A stretch of DNA of 64,000 nucleotides from Flavobacterium aquariorum (GTDB lineage Bacteria; Bacteroidota; Bacteroidia; Flavobacteriales; Flavobacteriaceae): contig NZ_QKXH01000012.1 of the NCBI RefSeq assembly GCF_003254745.1, forward strand, positions 62,001 to 126,000. The letters are read 5' to 3'. The notes beneath the pieces are model-generated. The model worked only from the letters and a program-made list of their open reading frames with translations, made no database searches and had not been told where the DNA came from. Shown here piece by piece: positions 52,379 to 60,773 of the stretch. The position numbers and the translations under genes were made by a program. How positions within the stretch are numbered: position 1 is the first letter of the stretch; the number at the start of each line of letters is the position of its first letter.

Positions 52379-52837
52379 ATGCGTAAAATATTCCTTTTCA
52401 TTATAGTGCTTTCCTTTACCACTTCCATTCAAGCACAAGAGAACATTTCTTTCAATTTCTCTTTTAATCATGTATCGCTTTCTGTCAAAGATCTCGACTC
52501 TACTTGTGATTTTTATAAAAACACTCTAGGACTTCAGGAAATTACCAATAGAACAAAAAAGGAAGGCATTCGTTGGTTTTCTTTAGGGGAAGGAAAGGAA
52601 TTGCATCTAATCTCAACCGTAAAAGAAAGTGTGACAATTAACAAAGCAATACATCTTGGACTGACAACGCCAAACTTCGACTCCTTTGTCAATAAATTAG
52701 ACAAACTAAAACTAAAATATAATGACTGGGAAGGCAACCTAAATAAAATAACCGTTCGTGCAGACGGCATCAAACAAATATATCTCCAAGACCCAAACGG
52801 CTATTGGATAGAAGTAAATAGTGTTGCTCAGAAATAA
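52379..52837 (+). CDS. Exported VOC-family protein
   Basis: A 152-aa protein with a signal peptide (MRKIFLFIIVLSFTTSIQA) and one VOC module: FNHVSLSVKDLDSTCDFYKNTLGL and the C-terminal IYLQDPNGYWIEV, with metal ligands H31-like and the final glutamate. VOC proteins include glyoxalases and dioxygenases; an exported one of unknown substrate. Starts a plus-strand run that ends at the GyrI-like gene. Confidence 0.8.
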   Translation: MRKIFLFIIVLSFTTSIQAQENISFNFSFNHVSLSVKDLDSTCDFYKNTLGLQEITNRTKKEGIRWFSLGEGKELHLISTVKESVTINKAIHLGLTTPNFDSFVNKLDKLKLKYNDWEGNLNKITVRADGIKQIYLQDPNGYWIEVNSVAQK

Positions 52838-52909
52838 AAGTGCCCTAAGAAATTTTCAACTAGCAGTCAATTACTAACGCTGATTTTTCAATTTAAATAG
52901 TAATAAAAC

Positions 52910-53341
52910 ATGAAAACACTTGAACCAGCTTACAAAATGCAGTTTAGCCAAATTAAAATGCTCAGCATGGTAGTTATCTTATTTACACTAACCTTTTTAT
53001 TTAGTACCAATACAATGGCACAAGAAAAAAATCAAATGGTTCGCTTAGCAAAAATTAAAGTCGACCCATTGCAATTGGACAAATATAACGCCGCATTAAA
53101 AGAACAAATGACGACCGCTGTTCGCGTTGAACCGGGTGTACTAACCTATTATGCCGTAGCTGACAAAAACGACCCTTCACAAATTACAATACTTGAAATA
53201 TATGCTGATACACTTGCATACAAATCACATATAGAAACAATACATTTTAAGAAATACAAAGAAACTGTCAAGGATATGGTCAAAGCATTGGAGCTTACTG
53301 ATGTTAGTTTAATTGGTTCTGCCAAAAAAGAGGGTATGTAA
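52910..53341 (+). CDS. Exported antibiotic-biosynthesis-monooxygenase (ABM) domain protein
   Basis: A 143-aa protein with a hydrophobic N-terminal segment (MLSMVVILFTLTFLFSTNTMAQ) followed by one ABM domain (MVRLAKIKVDPLQLDKYNAALKEQ, VEPGVLTYYAV, ILEIYADTLAYKSHIETIHFKKY). It resembles putative quinol monooxygenases such as YgiN. An internal ATG (MLSMV) at codon 13 or so could be the start. Function unproven. Confidence 0.78.
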   Translation: MKTLEPAYKMQFSQIKMLSMVVILFTLTFLFSTNTMAQEKNQMVRLAKIKVDPLQLDKYNAALKEQMTTAVRVEPGVLTYYAVADKNDPSQITILEIYADTLAYKSHIETIHFKKYKETVKDMVKALELTDVSLIGSAKKEGM

Positions 53342-53374
53342 TATTGACCTTTATATCTCAAAAAAAGCATAAAA

Positions 53375-54340
53375 ATGAAAATTACGGTATTAGACGATTA
53401 TCAAAATGCAATTAAAGACTTAAACTGTTTTAATTTATTGAAAGACCAAGATGTTCAAATACTGCATATAACAGAAAAAGATCCTCAAAAACTTTCTGAA
53501 TTATTAAAAGATACTGAAATCTTAGTTCTAACACGAGAAAGAACAGAAATTACTCGTGAATTGCTTGATTTACTTCCAAATTTAAAACTGATTAGCCAAA
53601 CGGGGAAAATCTCCAATCATTTAAATTTAAGAGAGTGTACCAACCATAAAGTTGCCATCGCCGAAGGAATAGGTTCTCCAATAGCGCCATCTGAGTTAAC
53701 TTGGACTTTGTTAATGAATACCGTAAGACAGATTCCCCAAGCGATAGAAGCCATGAAAATGGGCAAATGGCAAACGAATATTGGTGCAGCTGTTCATGGC
53801 AAAACAATCGGGATTTGGGGTTATGGCAAAATAGGCCAAAAGATAGGCCAATATGCAAATGTATTTGGTGCCAAAGTTTTGGTTTGGGGAAGTGAAAATT
53901 CCAGAAATAAAGCAGTTGAGGATGGATTTGAAAAAGCAAATTCCAAAGAACATTTCTTTGAAACTGCCAACATTATAACACTCCACTTGCGTTTGAATGA
54001 TGCCACAACTGGAATTGTAAAGGAAAGTGATCTTTTGCGAATGAAAGAAAACTCTATTCTTATCAATACAGCACGTGCTGAATTGATAGAAAAAGGAGCA
54101 TTAGTTAATGCTTTAAAAAAAGGAAGACCAACATACGCAGGATTGGACGTTTATGAAGAAGAACCTATTTATGACACAAATTATGAATTGCTTCAAATGG
54201 ACAATGTTGTTTGCACACCTCATTTGGGATATGTAGAGCAAAATGGGTACGAACTTTATTTTGGAAAAGCATTTGAAAATGCAATCAATTTTATAAATGG
54301 AAACCCAACAAATATTGCAAATCCTGAGGTTTTAGAATGA
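53375..54340 (+). CDS. D-isomer-specific 2-hydroxyacid dehydrogenase
   Basis: A 321-aa NAD-dependent dehydrogenase: GIWGYGKIGQKIGQYA is the NAD-binding loop (GxGxxG), with the catalytic arginine in NTARAELI, glutamate in YEEEPI and the histidine in TPHLGYVEQ. It reduces a 2-oxoacid to the D-hydroxyacid or the reverse; the substrate is not identifiable. It starts 33 bases after the ABM gene and is likely in its transcript. Confidence 0.88.
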   Translation: MKITVLDDYQNAIKDLNCFNLLKDQDVQILHITEKDPQKLSELLKDTEILVLTRERTEITRELLDLLPNLKLISQTGKISNHLNLRECTNHKVAIAEGIGSPIAPSELTWTLLMNTVRQIPQAIEAMKMGKWQTNIGAAVHGKTIGIWGYGKIGQKIGQYANVFGAKVLVWGSENSRNKAVEDGFEKANSKEHFFETANIITLHLRLNDATTGIVKESDLLRMKENSILINTARAELIEKGALVNALKKGRPTYAGLDVYEEEPIYDTNYELLQMDNVVCTPHLGYVEQNGYELYFGKAFENAINFINGNPTNIANPEVLE

Positions 54341-54433
54341 TTACAACTGAAAATATCAATATATTTCGAACAAATATTTTATTGAAATTACAACTTTAAA
54401 TGATTTCTCTATAAAAATTTATAAAAACATATC

Positions 54434-54895
54434 ATGAGCAAATTACATTTGGATGAAATTAAATTGATTGGTTTAGCTTTAAGCAAAAAAACAACTAATG
54501 CTAATGGGCAATCTAGCATTGATTGCGGAAGCTTATGGCATAAATTTGAAAAAGAGAATTACTTTGATAAAATCCAGAACAAACTAACGGATGAAATAAT
54601 AGCCGTTTATCATGATTATGAAGGAGATCATGCACAACCTTTTTCTTATTTTATTGGATGTAAAGCGCCATTGGATACAAAAACTCCAATAGGAATGGAG
54701 AGTTTGATTATTCCAAATCAAACGTTTCGAAAGATAATTGCCAAAGGTGAAATGCCCTATTGTCTAATAAAAGCCTGGAAAGAAATTTGGGATTCAAATA
54801 TTCCAAGATCTTATAAAACTGATTTTGAAGTTTATGACAAAAGAAGCAAAGACTGGAGCAATGCAGAAGTTGATATATACATTTCAATTCAATAG
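54434..54895 (+). CDS. GyrI-like effector-binding (AraC_E_bind) domain protein
   Basis: A 153-aa single-domain protein with the SHS2-type pattern of GyrI/SbmC-like ligand-binding domains: IKLIGLALSKKTTNANGQ, YHDYEGDHAQPFSYFIGC and IIPNQTFRKIIAKGEMP. Such domains bind small hydrophobic or cationic molecules; here there is no attached DNA-binding part. Convergent with moeA, whose stop is 4 bases away. Confidence 0.72.
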   Translation: MSKLHLDEIKLIGLALSKKTTNANGQSSIDCGSLWHKFEKENYFDKIQNKLTDEIIAVYHDYEGDHAQPFSYFIGCKAPLDTKTPIGMESLIIPNQTFRKIIAKGEMPYCLIKAWKEIWDSNIPRSYKTDFEVYDKRSKDWSNAEVDIYISIQ

Positions 54896-54899
54896 AACA

Positions 54900-56093
54900 T
54901 TACAACAAATACACCTCAACCATATCCCCTTTTTTCAATTCATAATGTCCGTTGGGAACGTAAATCAATCCGTTTGAAACTGAAAAAGAATTAAGCATGG
55001 ACGAATTTTGATGTGATAAGATTTGTGCTTCTCCATTGCTGATATTTGCTTTCAAAAACTGAGAACGGCTGTTTCTAACTTCAAAATCATCGGATAAAGG
55101 AAACAATACAGCTTGTTTGTAATTTGCCTCAGCTCCCGACATAATTGCCAATGTGGGTAAAACATACACATAAAAACAAGTTAGGCAAGCCGCAGGATTT
55201 CCAGGTAACGCAAAAATCATTTTATTATTCAACTTTCCTGCAAACAATGGCTTTCCAGGCTTTTGATTGACTTTATGAAATAAGGTTTGCACATGAAGTC
55301 CTTTTAAAGCTCTTGCCACAAAATCATAATCCCCAACTGATATTCCGCCAGAAACCAAAACCATTTCGTTGTTTTTTATCGCATCTTGGAGTACATTTTT
55401 AGTGTTTTCAAAATCATCATTGACTTCGTATATCGTCACGGCATCATAATAAGCATCAATTAATGCCGATTGCAACATAATTCCGTTACTCTCATATACC
55501 TTTCCGTATTCGAGTGGCGTACCGGGTTTGGCCAACTCATTGCCTGTGACCACAATTCCAATATTTGGTTTTTTATAAACTTTAACGTGAGTAAAACCAA
55601 GTCCTGCCAAAAAACCGATTGCAGCTGAGTTCAACAAAGCTCCTTTTTCTAGTGCCAAATCTCCTGCCGAAATTTGCTCTCCAATGGGCCTAACATTCGT
55701 TTCCGGCTCTACCAATTCGTCCAGTAATAATTGTGTTCCGTTAGCCGCAACCAATTCAATCTGGATTACAGCCTGTGCCGAATCCGGTATGGCTGCTCCC
55801 GTAAAAATTTTGACAGCCTGTCCAGGAATCAATTCCACTATATGAGAATCTCCCGCTTTTATTTCGCCAACAATTTCATAAACCAAATCATTGTGCAAAC
55901 ACAAAGCATAACCATCCATCGCCGATTGTCGAAAAGGCGGCATATTAATGGGTGACAAAAGAGATTCTGCCAAAATATGTTTTCTGGCTTGAGAAAGAGA
56001 ATACTCTACTTTATGCAAAGCTGGCAAATTATGTTCTAATATCGAAAAGGCTTCTTGAACGGAAATCATAGGACAATTTTTAATAGTACTCAA
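54900..56093 (-). CDS. moeA: Molybdopterin molybdenumtransferase MoeA
   Basis: A 397-aa MoeA inserts molybdate into adenylylated molybdopterin. Visible motifs are MPPFRQSAMDGYAL, IFTGAAIPDSAQAVIQ, IGIVVTGNEL, VSGGISVGDYDF and FALPGNPAACLTCFYVYV. It is the last missing step of the Moco pathway whose other genes lie at 43-48 kb, but it stands 7 kb away and is separated by unrelated genes. Confidence 0.92.
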   Translation of the reverse strand: MSTIKNCPMISVQEAFSILEHNLPALHKVEYSLSQARKHILAESLLSPINMPPFRQSAMDGYALCLHNDLVYEIVGEIKAGDSHIVELIPGQAVKIFTGAAIPDSAQAVIQIELVAANGTQLLLDELVEPETNVRPIGEQISAGDLALEKGALLNSAAIGFLAGLGFTHVKVYKKPNIGIVVTGNELAKPGTPLEYGKVYESNGIMLQSALIDAYYDAVTIYEVNDDFENTKNVLQDAIKNNEMVLVSGGISVGDYDFVARALKGLHVQTLFHKVNQKPGKPLFAGKLNNKMIFALPGNPAACLTCFYVYVLPTLAIMSGAEANYKQAVLFPLSDDFEVRNSRSQFLKANISNGEAQILSHQNSSMLNSFSVSNGLIYVPNGHYELKKGDMVEVYLL

Positions 56094-56140
56094 AAATACA
56101 ATTCGAAAATGACTTTAACGAGAGGTACTAAATAAAATAT

Positions 56141-56190
56141 AAACACAAATTTCACGAATTAGCACTAATTCGTTAGTGAAATTTGTGTTT
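56141..56190. repeat. Long inverted repeat, AAACACAAATTTCAC type
   Basis: 15-bp perfect arms AAACACAAATTTCAC (56141-56155) and GTGAAATTTGTGTTT (56176-56190) with an inner CGAATTAG/TAATTCG stem form a long hairpin after the stop of the minus-strand outer-membrane protein gene. A related hairpin lies at 60701-60757. It can serve as a terminator for the minus-strand run. Confidence 0.75.
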
Positions 56191-56198
56191 ATATTATT

Positions 56199-57167
56199 TT
56201 ACAAACTATAATTCAAATTGAACATCAAACGGTAATTGGCTTCAATATTAGAACCTGCCAAATTCTGAGTAACTGGAAGCATGGCACTCATGCCAAGAGA
56301 AAATTTATCCTTCCCAATTTCTAAACCAAATTTACTGAACAATACATCACCGGCCGTATTAGGCAATTCTTGTCCGTGTTGTTTATTGGCATCATACTTT
56401 TCACCCACCAACCCCAAATGAGGCATTATTTTTACGGTATTTGCTTCCAATAAATAAAACAACAATCCTCCGTAATTAAGTTGGTTACCATATTGATAGT
56501 TTTTACTATTTTCCGTTTTAATCGTATAATCTAAGAGTAAATTCAGACCTAGATTATTTTTTTGGATGACGTAATCGGCTACCAAAAGGTAATCCCAACT
56601 ACCCGTTCCCACTTGAAAACTTTGATTAACTGTCCCCAGATTATTAGCTTCGTTAAACTTTCCAGTAGGCATTTTTACACCACCACCCATTTGCAATTTA
56701 TGGGTTAAGGTAATGCTGTCTTTATGTGTTTGATACAAAGTGTACATTCCCATCAAAGTGATATCACCCAATCCTTGAATTTCTTCTTTTCCAGTTGTCA
56801 GTTCTCGGCTGTGGTGCTGAAAAGGAATCAATGTAAAAATCTGAATCCTTTCCGTAATAGGTATTTTAGACCAAATCTGGACAGTATTAAAATTTTCGTC
56901 CACCCAAGGTGAATTGTCAAAAATCCCATCTTTACTGGTGTAACTTTGATTCAAATAACGAACTCCCACAAAGTTTGAATTGAGCATAGAACCAAAACCC
57001 AATCCACCACTACTAGCAGAACATCCGCAGGCATCACAATCTTCATACTCATATTCGCTAAGCAATAACAGATTATGTAATTTTTCGGCATAAATACTGT
57101 CCTTTATTGGATTTGAAAATGCCAATTGAAAACTACAAGCTAGGATTATAAAAAAATATTTTTTCAT
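56199..57167 (-). CDS. Outer-membrane protein with N-terminal CDACGCSAS motif
   Basis: A 322-aa exported protein (MKKYFFIILACSFQLAFS) with a short cysteine cluster CDACGCSASSGG near residues 44-55 and then a beta-barrel-like region ending in NYRLMFNLNYSL. It resembles transporter-family barrels found beside MbnP and MauG-like genes; the cysteine cluster would be suited to binding copper. It follows the peroxidase gene, so the four minus-strand genes 56199-59765 probably act in one metal-handling pathway. Inference only. Confidence 0.7.
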   Translation of the reverse strand: MKKYFFIILACSFQLAFSNPIKDSIYAEKLHNLLLLSEYEYEDCDACGCSASSGGLGFGSMLNSNFVGVRYLNQSYTSKDGIFDNSPWVDENFNTVQIWSKIPITERIQIFTLIPFQHHSRELTTGKEEIQGLGDITLMGMYTLYQTHKDSITLTHKLQMGGGVKMPTGKFNEANNLGTVNQSFQVGTGSWDYLLVADYVIQKNNLGLNLLLDYTIKTENSKNYQYGNQLNYGGLLFYLLEANTVKIMPHLGLVGEKYDANKQHGQELPNTAGDVLFSKFGLEIGKDKFSLGMSAMLPVTQNLAGSNIEANYRLMFNLNYSL

Positions 57168-57263
57168 ATGTGGATATTTATTGTTTTTTATAGGTCATAT
57201 GTAATTCGCATATCTTCATTGGTGTTTGCGACCAATTTAAGGTCATGCTCATTTCATTGTATT

Positions 57264-58304
57264 TTAAAATTCTGAAAATCGCTTATCGGTTAGATATTGA
57301 TTATCGGTTAATGTTTTTAGAAAAGCAATTACTTGCGCTTTCTTTTGGCTGGTCAAAGTAATTCCAAGTTTGCCATTTTGATTTAAAATGGGGTCTAAAG
57401 TTTCGGAATCAACAACACCAGAAGCATAATGTTCCAGAACAGCCTCTAAAGTTCCAAAACGTCCATCGTGCATATAAGGAGCTGTCTTTTCAACGTTTCT
57501 CAAACTAGGTACTTTGAACTTATAATAATCAGTCGCCAATTGGGTCACGCGATAACGCCCTACATCTTTTAACTTCGGATTAATTGCCAAGCCGTTGTTT
57601 CGAAACGAATTGTCGGTCATTAAATCTGTGGCGTGACAGGAACTGCATTTGGCTTTGAAAATATCATAGCCAGACAACTCTTCCGTTGTCAAAGTTCCTC
57701 CCGATTCGTTCCGACGGTATTTGTCAAAACGTGAATTACTGGAAGTCAACATCAATATAAATTGTGACAGTGCTTTCAGCATATTCTCGGAATTGATCTG
57801 ACCATCCTTGAATGCAGAAACAAACAATTTTTGATACGTTGCATCCGACTTCATCATGGCAATGGCATCGGTAAAATTACCGTTCATTTCGATTGAACTC
57901 GTAAACGGAATAATGGGTTGCAAATCGAGATGCGAAGCAGCACCATCATACATAAAAGTTGTTTGATAACCTAGATTTTGAATTGCCGGTGTGTTTCTGG
58001 TTCCGATATTATCCCCTACTCCGTGACTAAAAACGTGACCATGATGGGTAAATGCATTTTCCTGAATGTGACAAAACCCACAGGAAACCAATCCATCCGA
58101 AGACAATCTTCCGTCATAGAATAATTTTTTACCGAGTTCAAATCCTTTCTCTGTTGGCGGATTCAAGGCAATATTGTAAGCCAAAGGAGGAAAATTGGAC
58201 GGAACGGTAAATGCTAATGGCACATCAATATAGTTGTCATCAATATCATTGGAACAACTTAAAAATAATGGTATAATTAAACACAGAAAATATATTCTCT
58301 TCAT
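57264..58304 (-). CDS. MauG/MbnH-like di-haem cytochrome c peroxidase family lipoprotein
   Basis: A 346-aa protein with a lipobox (LIIPLFLSC) and two c-type haem sites, CGFCH and CSSCH, in the bacterial cytochrome c peroxidase/MauG layout, plus KVPSLRNVEKTAPYMHDGRFGTLEAVLEHY. Paired with an MbnP-family gene it matches the MbnH type, which in methanotrophs oxidises a tryptophan of MbnP. Whether it acts so here, or as a peroxidase, is open. Not associated with methanobactin precursor genes in this window. Confidence 0.85.
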   Translation of the reverse strand: MKRIYFLCLIIPLFLSCSNDIDDNYIDVPLAFTVPSNFPPLAYNIALNPPTEKGFELGKKLFYDGRLSSDGLVSCGFCHIQENAFTHHGHVFSHGVGDNIGTRNTPAIQNLGYQTTFMYDGAASHLDLQPIIPFTSSIEMNGNFTDAIAMMKSDATYQKLFVSAFKDGQINSENMLKALSQFILMLTSSNSRFDKYRRNESGGTLTTEELSGYDIFKAKCSSCHATDLMTDNSFRNNGLAINPKLKDVGRYRVTQLATDYYKFKVPSLRNVEKTAPYMHDGRFGTLEAVLEHYASGVVDSETLDPILNQNGKLGITLTSQKKAQVIAFLKTLTDNQYLTDKRFSEF

Positions 58305-58342
58305 GTTTTTTTGAATGTTGAAAGAATTACTGAAGCTCTAGG

Positions 58343-58471
58343 ATAGCCCCGATAGCGCCGATATCTCCCGATTTAGAAAAACAAGGTTTTTTTGCCGTAG
58401 TTTTTCTAAATCGGGAATAAAGGCAATAGCGGGAGAAAAGTTGTTATAAAAACCAATCTTCTGCTCCTAAA
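58343..58471. repeat. AGCCCCGATAGC...AGCGGGAGAA repeat
   Basis: The 181-base gap between MbnP and the peroxidase gene holds AGCCCCGATAGC, an inner inverted pair (CCCGATTTAGAAAAAC / TTTTTCTAAATCGGG, nearly perfect), GCAATAGCGGGAGAA and TTCTGCTCCTAAAAA. It has the same order of words as 10222-10320, with a different inner hairpin. Confidence 0.7.
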
Positions 58472-58485
58472 AATTCAGCAATTTA

Positions 58486-59286
58486 TTAGTCGTTGTGTAC
58501 GTGTGCTACCGAGAACATTCCGTTTAAATTGGCAGTAATCAAAGGCAACTGAGTACCTCCCATAATCATGGCTCCCATTCCTCCCATATTGTTGTCTGAA
58601 AGCTTAATTTTATTGGTACCGTCAATGATTTTAGACACATCAGCTATGACGTGAATTTCAGGAGTAATAGTAGTTCTCACCAAAGCATTTGAAGGCAGGG
58701 TCAAAGTAACTTCTGTATAGTTATAGTCCGTTCCAGTTTGTCCTGTATGCACCATAAATGAAGTGTCTGTCGTTACTGAAGAAGAAGTAAAAGTTCCCTC
58801 GAAAGCTACAAATTTATAACCAGCAGACCAACTCCACAGCATTCCTGCATCCTGTGCTTGAGTAAGGAAATCTCCCTGACCAGTAGCGCCCAATTCCCAC
58901 TGTGCTTTGTCTACACCAATTCCGAATTTTATTTTGGTGTAATCACCAGCAGGGATGTTTTCCAATTCGATTTCGTGGCTATCGTCAGTCGCTTCATCAA
59001 CAATAAAATAGCTATCATTTTTTGGATAGGTAAGTGTCGTACCATCAGCTTTGGTCAAAACTATATTACTTATGATGTACTTTATTTGACTTATTTTTAA
59101 AACTTCCCCTTGCGAAGTTGTGTTGGCCTGTGTATCTAAAATCAAGTCATTTGCCCCAAAAGCATTATCAAATTCCACCACTAATTTTCCAGTACCTGTG
59201 ATTGCTTCATCATCATTGTTAGAACAGCCTACCAATACAGTGCTGATTGCCAAAACAGCAATTGCTTTATTTATTATGTTTTTCAT
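58486..59286 (-). CDS. MbnP-family copper-associated lipoprotein
   Basis: A 266-aa lipoprotein (lipobox VLVGC) with the MbnP pattern: GKLVVEFDNAFGANDLIL, LKISQIKYIISNIVLTKADG, GVDKAQWELGATGQGDFLTQ, MLWSWSAGYKFVAFEGTF and a C-terminal HVHND. The W-S-W-S-A-G-Y-K-F stretch is the family hallmark and includes the tryptophans that an MbnH partner may oxidise. Its gene precedes the MauG/MbnH-like gene. Role probably periplasmic copper binding. Confidence 0.85.
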   Translation of the reverse strand: MKNIINKAIAVLAISTVLVGCSNNDDEAITGTGKLVVEFDNAFGANDLILDTQANTTSQGEVLKISQIKYIISNIVLTKADGTTLTYPKNDSYFIVDEATDDSHEIELENIPAGDYTKIKFGIGVDKAQWELGATGQGDFLTQAQDAGMLWSWSAGYKFVAFEGTFTSSSVTTDTSFMVHTGQTGTDYNYTEVTLTLPSNALVRTTITPEIHVIADVSKIIDGTNKIKLSDNNMGGMGAMIMGGTQLPLITANLNGMFSVAHVHND

Positions 59287-59390
59287 TATTTAGTATTTCT
59301 TAATTTATTTAAAATGGGTGCGTGCGCAAAAACGTTTACAAAAGATGAATATCATTTGCAACTATTGACACAAAAGTGTTTTTAAAAATT

Positions 59391-59765
59391 CTAAGAAATA
59401 AAAATGGGTGGTCGGAAAAGTGATTCCAAATGGGAATTGGAATATAAATTAGAATAGGTATTGCTATTGTTTTCTTTATCCAAAAATGATACGGAAGCAA
59501 TAGAAAAAGTTTTGATTTCTTGAAAAAACAATAATTCAACAACGGGAGCATACCCTTTTTTATCGGAAGAAGCAGGCTTTTCGTTTTCGGCAGCTTTTGC
59601 TAATTCCTTCATCAAATGACATTTTCCGTTACAATGCATCATTGGCTTTGCCTTGTTTTCACAAAGTACCTTTGAGATATATTCATAATTAACCACATAT
59701 TCTATAACCGGAAAAATCGGTTTTAGAAAAATAGCGATTATGAGTATGAATACGAAGTTTTTCAC
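59391..59765 (-). CDS. Small cysteine-containing membrane protein
   Basis: About 124 aa, with one N-terminal span (VKNFVFILIIAIFLKPIFP), then CENKAKPMMHCNGKCHLMKEL, a His/Met/Cys-rich cluster able to bind copper, and a C-terminal tail. The -7 element TATCTTTG (59770-59777) ends 4 bases before GTG at 59765, so GTG is the probable start and the message is almost leaderless; an ATG at 59786 would lie upstream of the promoter. Homologues stand before MbnP-type genes in other flavobacteria as I recall; unverified. Confidence 0.6.
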   Translation of the reverse strand: MKNFVFILIIAIFLKPIFPVIEYVVNYEYISKVLCENKAKPMMHCNGKCHLMKELAKAAENEKPASSDKKGYAPVVELLFFQEIKTFSIASVSFLDKENNSNTYSNLYSNSHLESLFRPPIFIS

Positions 59766-59769
59766 GGCG

Positions 59770-59777
59770 CAAAGATA
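59770..59777 (-). promoter_or_regulatory. -7 element of the small cysteine protein gene
   Basis: Minus-strand TATCTTTG, matching TAnnTTTG, ends 4 bases before the GTG at 59765. No -33 TTG at the standard spacing was found. Confidence 0.45.
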
Positions 59778-59893
59778 GCACAGCATTTTAAATTTTTAAT
59801 GACATATATCAGTTTTTCATAAATTAACGTTAAAGCATTAAACCTTTGCTACTTACAACCATCTTAAACCTAATAACTTAAAAACAGACAAAC

Positions 59894-60682
59894 ATGAAAA
59901 TTTTAATTATTGCCTTAGTATTCGGAATGGGATTGACTGGATTTGCACAAGAAACCACCACAAAACAAAACAGAGCCGGAATGGAAAAAATGACTCCAGA
60001 ACAGCGTCAGCAAAAACATTTGGCTTATCTAACCAAAGAATTGACTTTGGATGCCAAACAACAAGAAGCCGTAGGTAAAATTTTGGCAGAGAAAGGTACC
60101 AAAGTACAAGATCTAAAAGTTCAAAAAGACACCAGAAAAGCCAGCGAAAGCAAAATGACTTCAGAAGAAAGAGCAACTTTAAAAAATAAAATGGAAGCCG
60201 AAAAAACAGATACTGAAGCCAAAATGAAAGCCATCTTATCAGCCGACCAATATCAAAAATGGATTACGCTAAGAGAAGAAAACAAAGAGAAAATGAGAGG
60301 AAAAAGTGAGGCAATGGGAGGAGCGCCAATGGAAAAAATGACTCCAGAACAGCGTCAGCAGAAACACTTGACTTATCTAACCAAAGAATTGACTTTGGAT
60401 GCTAAACAACAAGAAGCCGTAGGTAAAATTTTGGCTGAGAAAGGTGCCAAAGCACAAGATCTAAAAGCTAAAAAAGAATCTCGTAGATCCAGTGGCGAAA
60501 AAATGACCGACGCAGAAAGAGAAGCATTCAAAACTCAAATGCAAGCTGAAAAAGCAGATACTGAAGCTAAAATGAAAGCCATCTTATCAGCCAACCAATA
60601 TCAAAAATGGCTAACAATAAGAGAAGAAAACAAAGAAAAAATGAAAGGAAAAATGAAAGAAAGAAGAAATGGAGGGATGTAG
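59894..60682 (+). CDS. Spy-like helical periplasmic protein with internal duplication
   Basis: A 262-aa exported protein (MKILIIALVFGMGLTGFAQ) made of two nearly identical units of about 109 residues (30-138 and 146-254), each containing EKMTPEQRQQKHLxYLTKEL, TLDAKQQEAVGKILAEKG and MKAILSAxQYQKW. The helical LTLDxxQ pattern recalls Spy/CpxP-type chaperones and the DUF4890 group. The DNA of the two units is also nearly identical, so the duplication is recent. Charged and lysine-rich, probably a coiled-coil dimer. Confidence 0.75.
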   Translation: MKILIIALVFGMGLTGFAQETTTKQNRAGMEKMTPEQRQQKHLAYLTKELTLDAKQQEAVGKILAEKGTKVQDLKVQKDTRKASESKMTSEERATLKNKMEAEKTDTEAKMKAILSADQYQKWITLREENKEKMRGKSEAMGGAPMEKMTPEQRQQKHLTYLTKELTLDAKQQEAVGKILAEKGAKAQDLKAKKESRRSSGEKMTDAEREAFKTQMQAEKADTEAKMKAILSANQYQKWLTIREENKEKMKGKMKERRNGGM

Positions 60683-60700
60683 AAAATAATAAAAATTAAA

Positions 60701-60757
60701 AACAAATTCCACTAATTAGCACGAATTGATTCATACTAATGGTGGAATTTGTGTTTT
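60701..60757. terminator. Bidirectional hairpin between Spy-like gene and hemL
   Basis: AAATTCCAC (60704-60712) and GTGGAATTT (60742-60750) with flanking A and T runs form a stem between convergent genes; the sequence is related to the inverted repeat at 56141-56190 (TAGCACGAATT core). Confidence 0.7.
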
Positions 60758-60773
60758 TATTAATTGACGTTAT

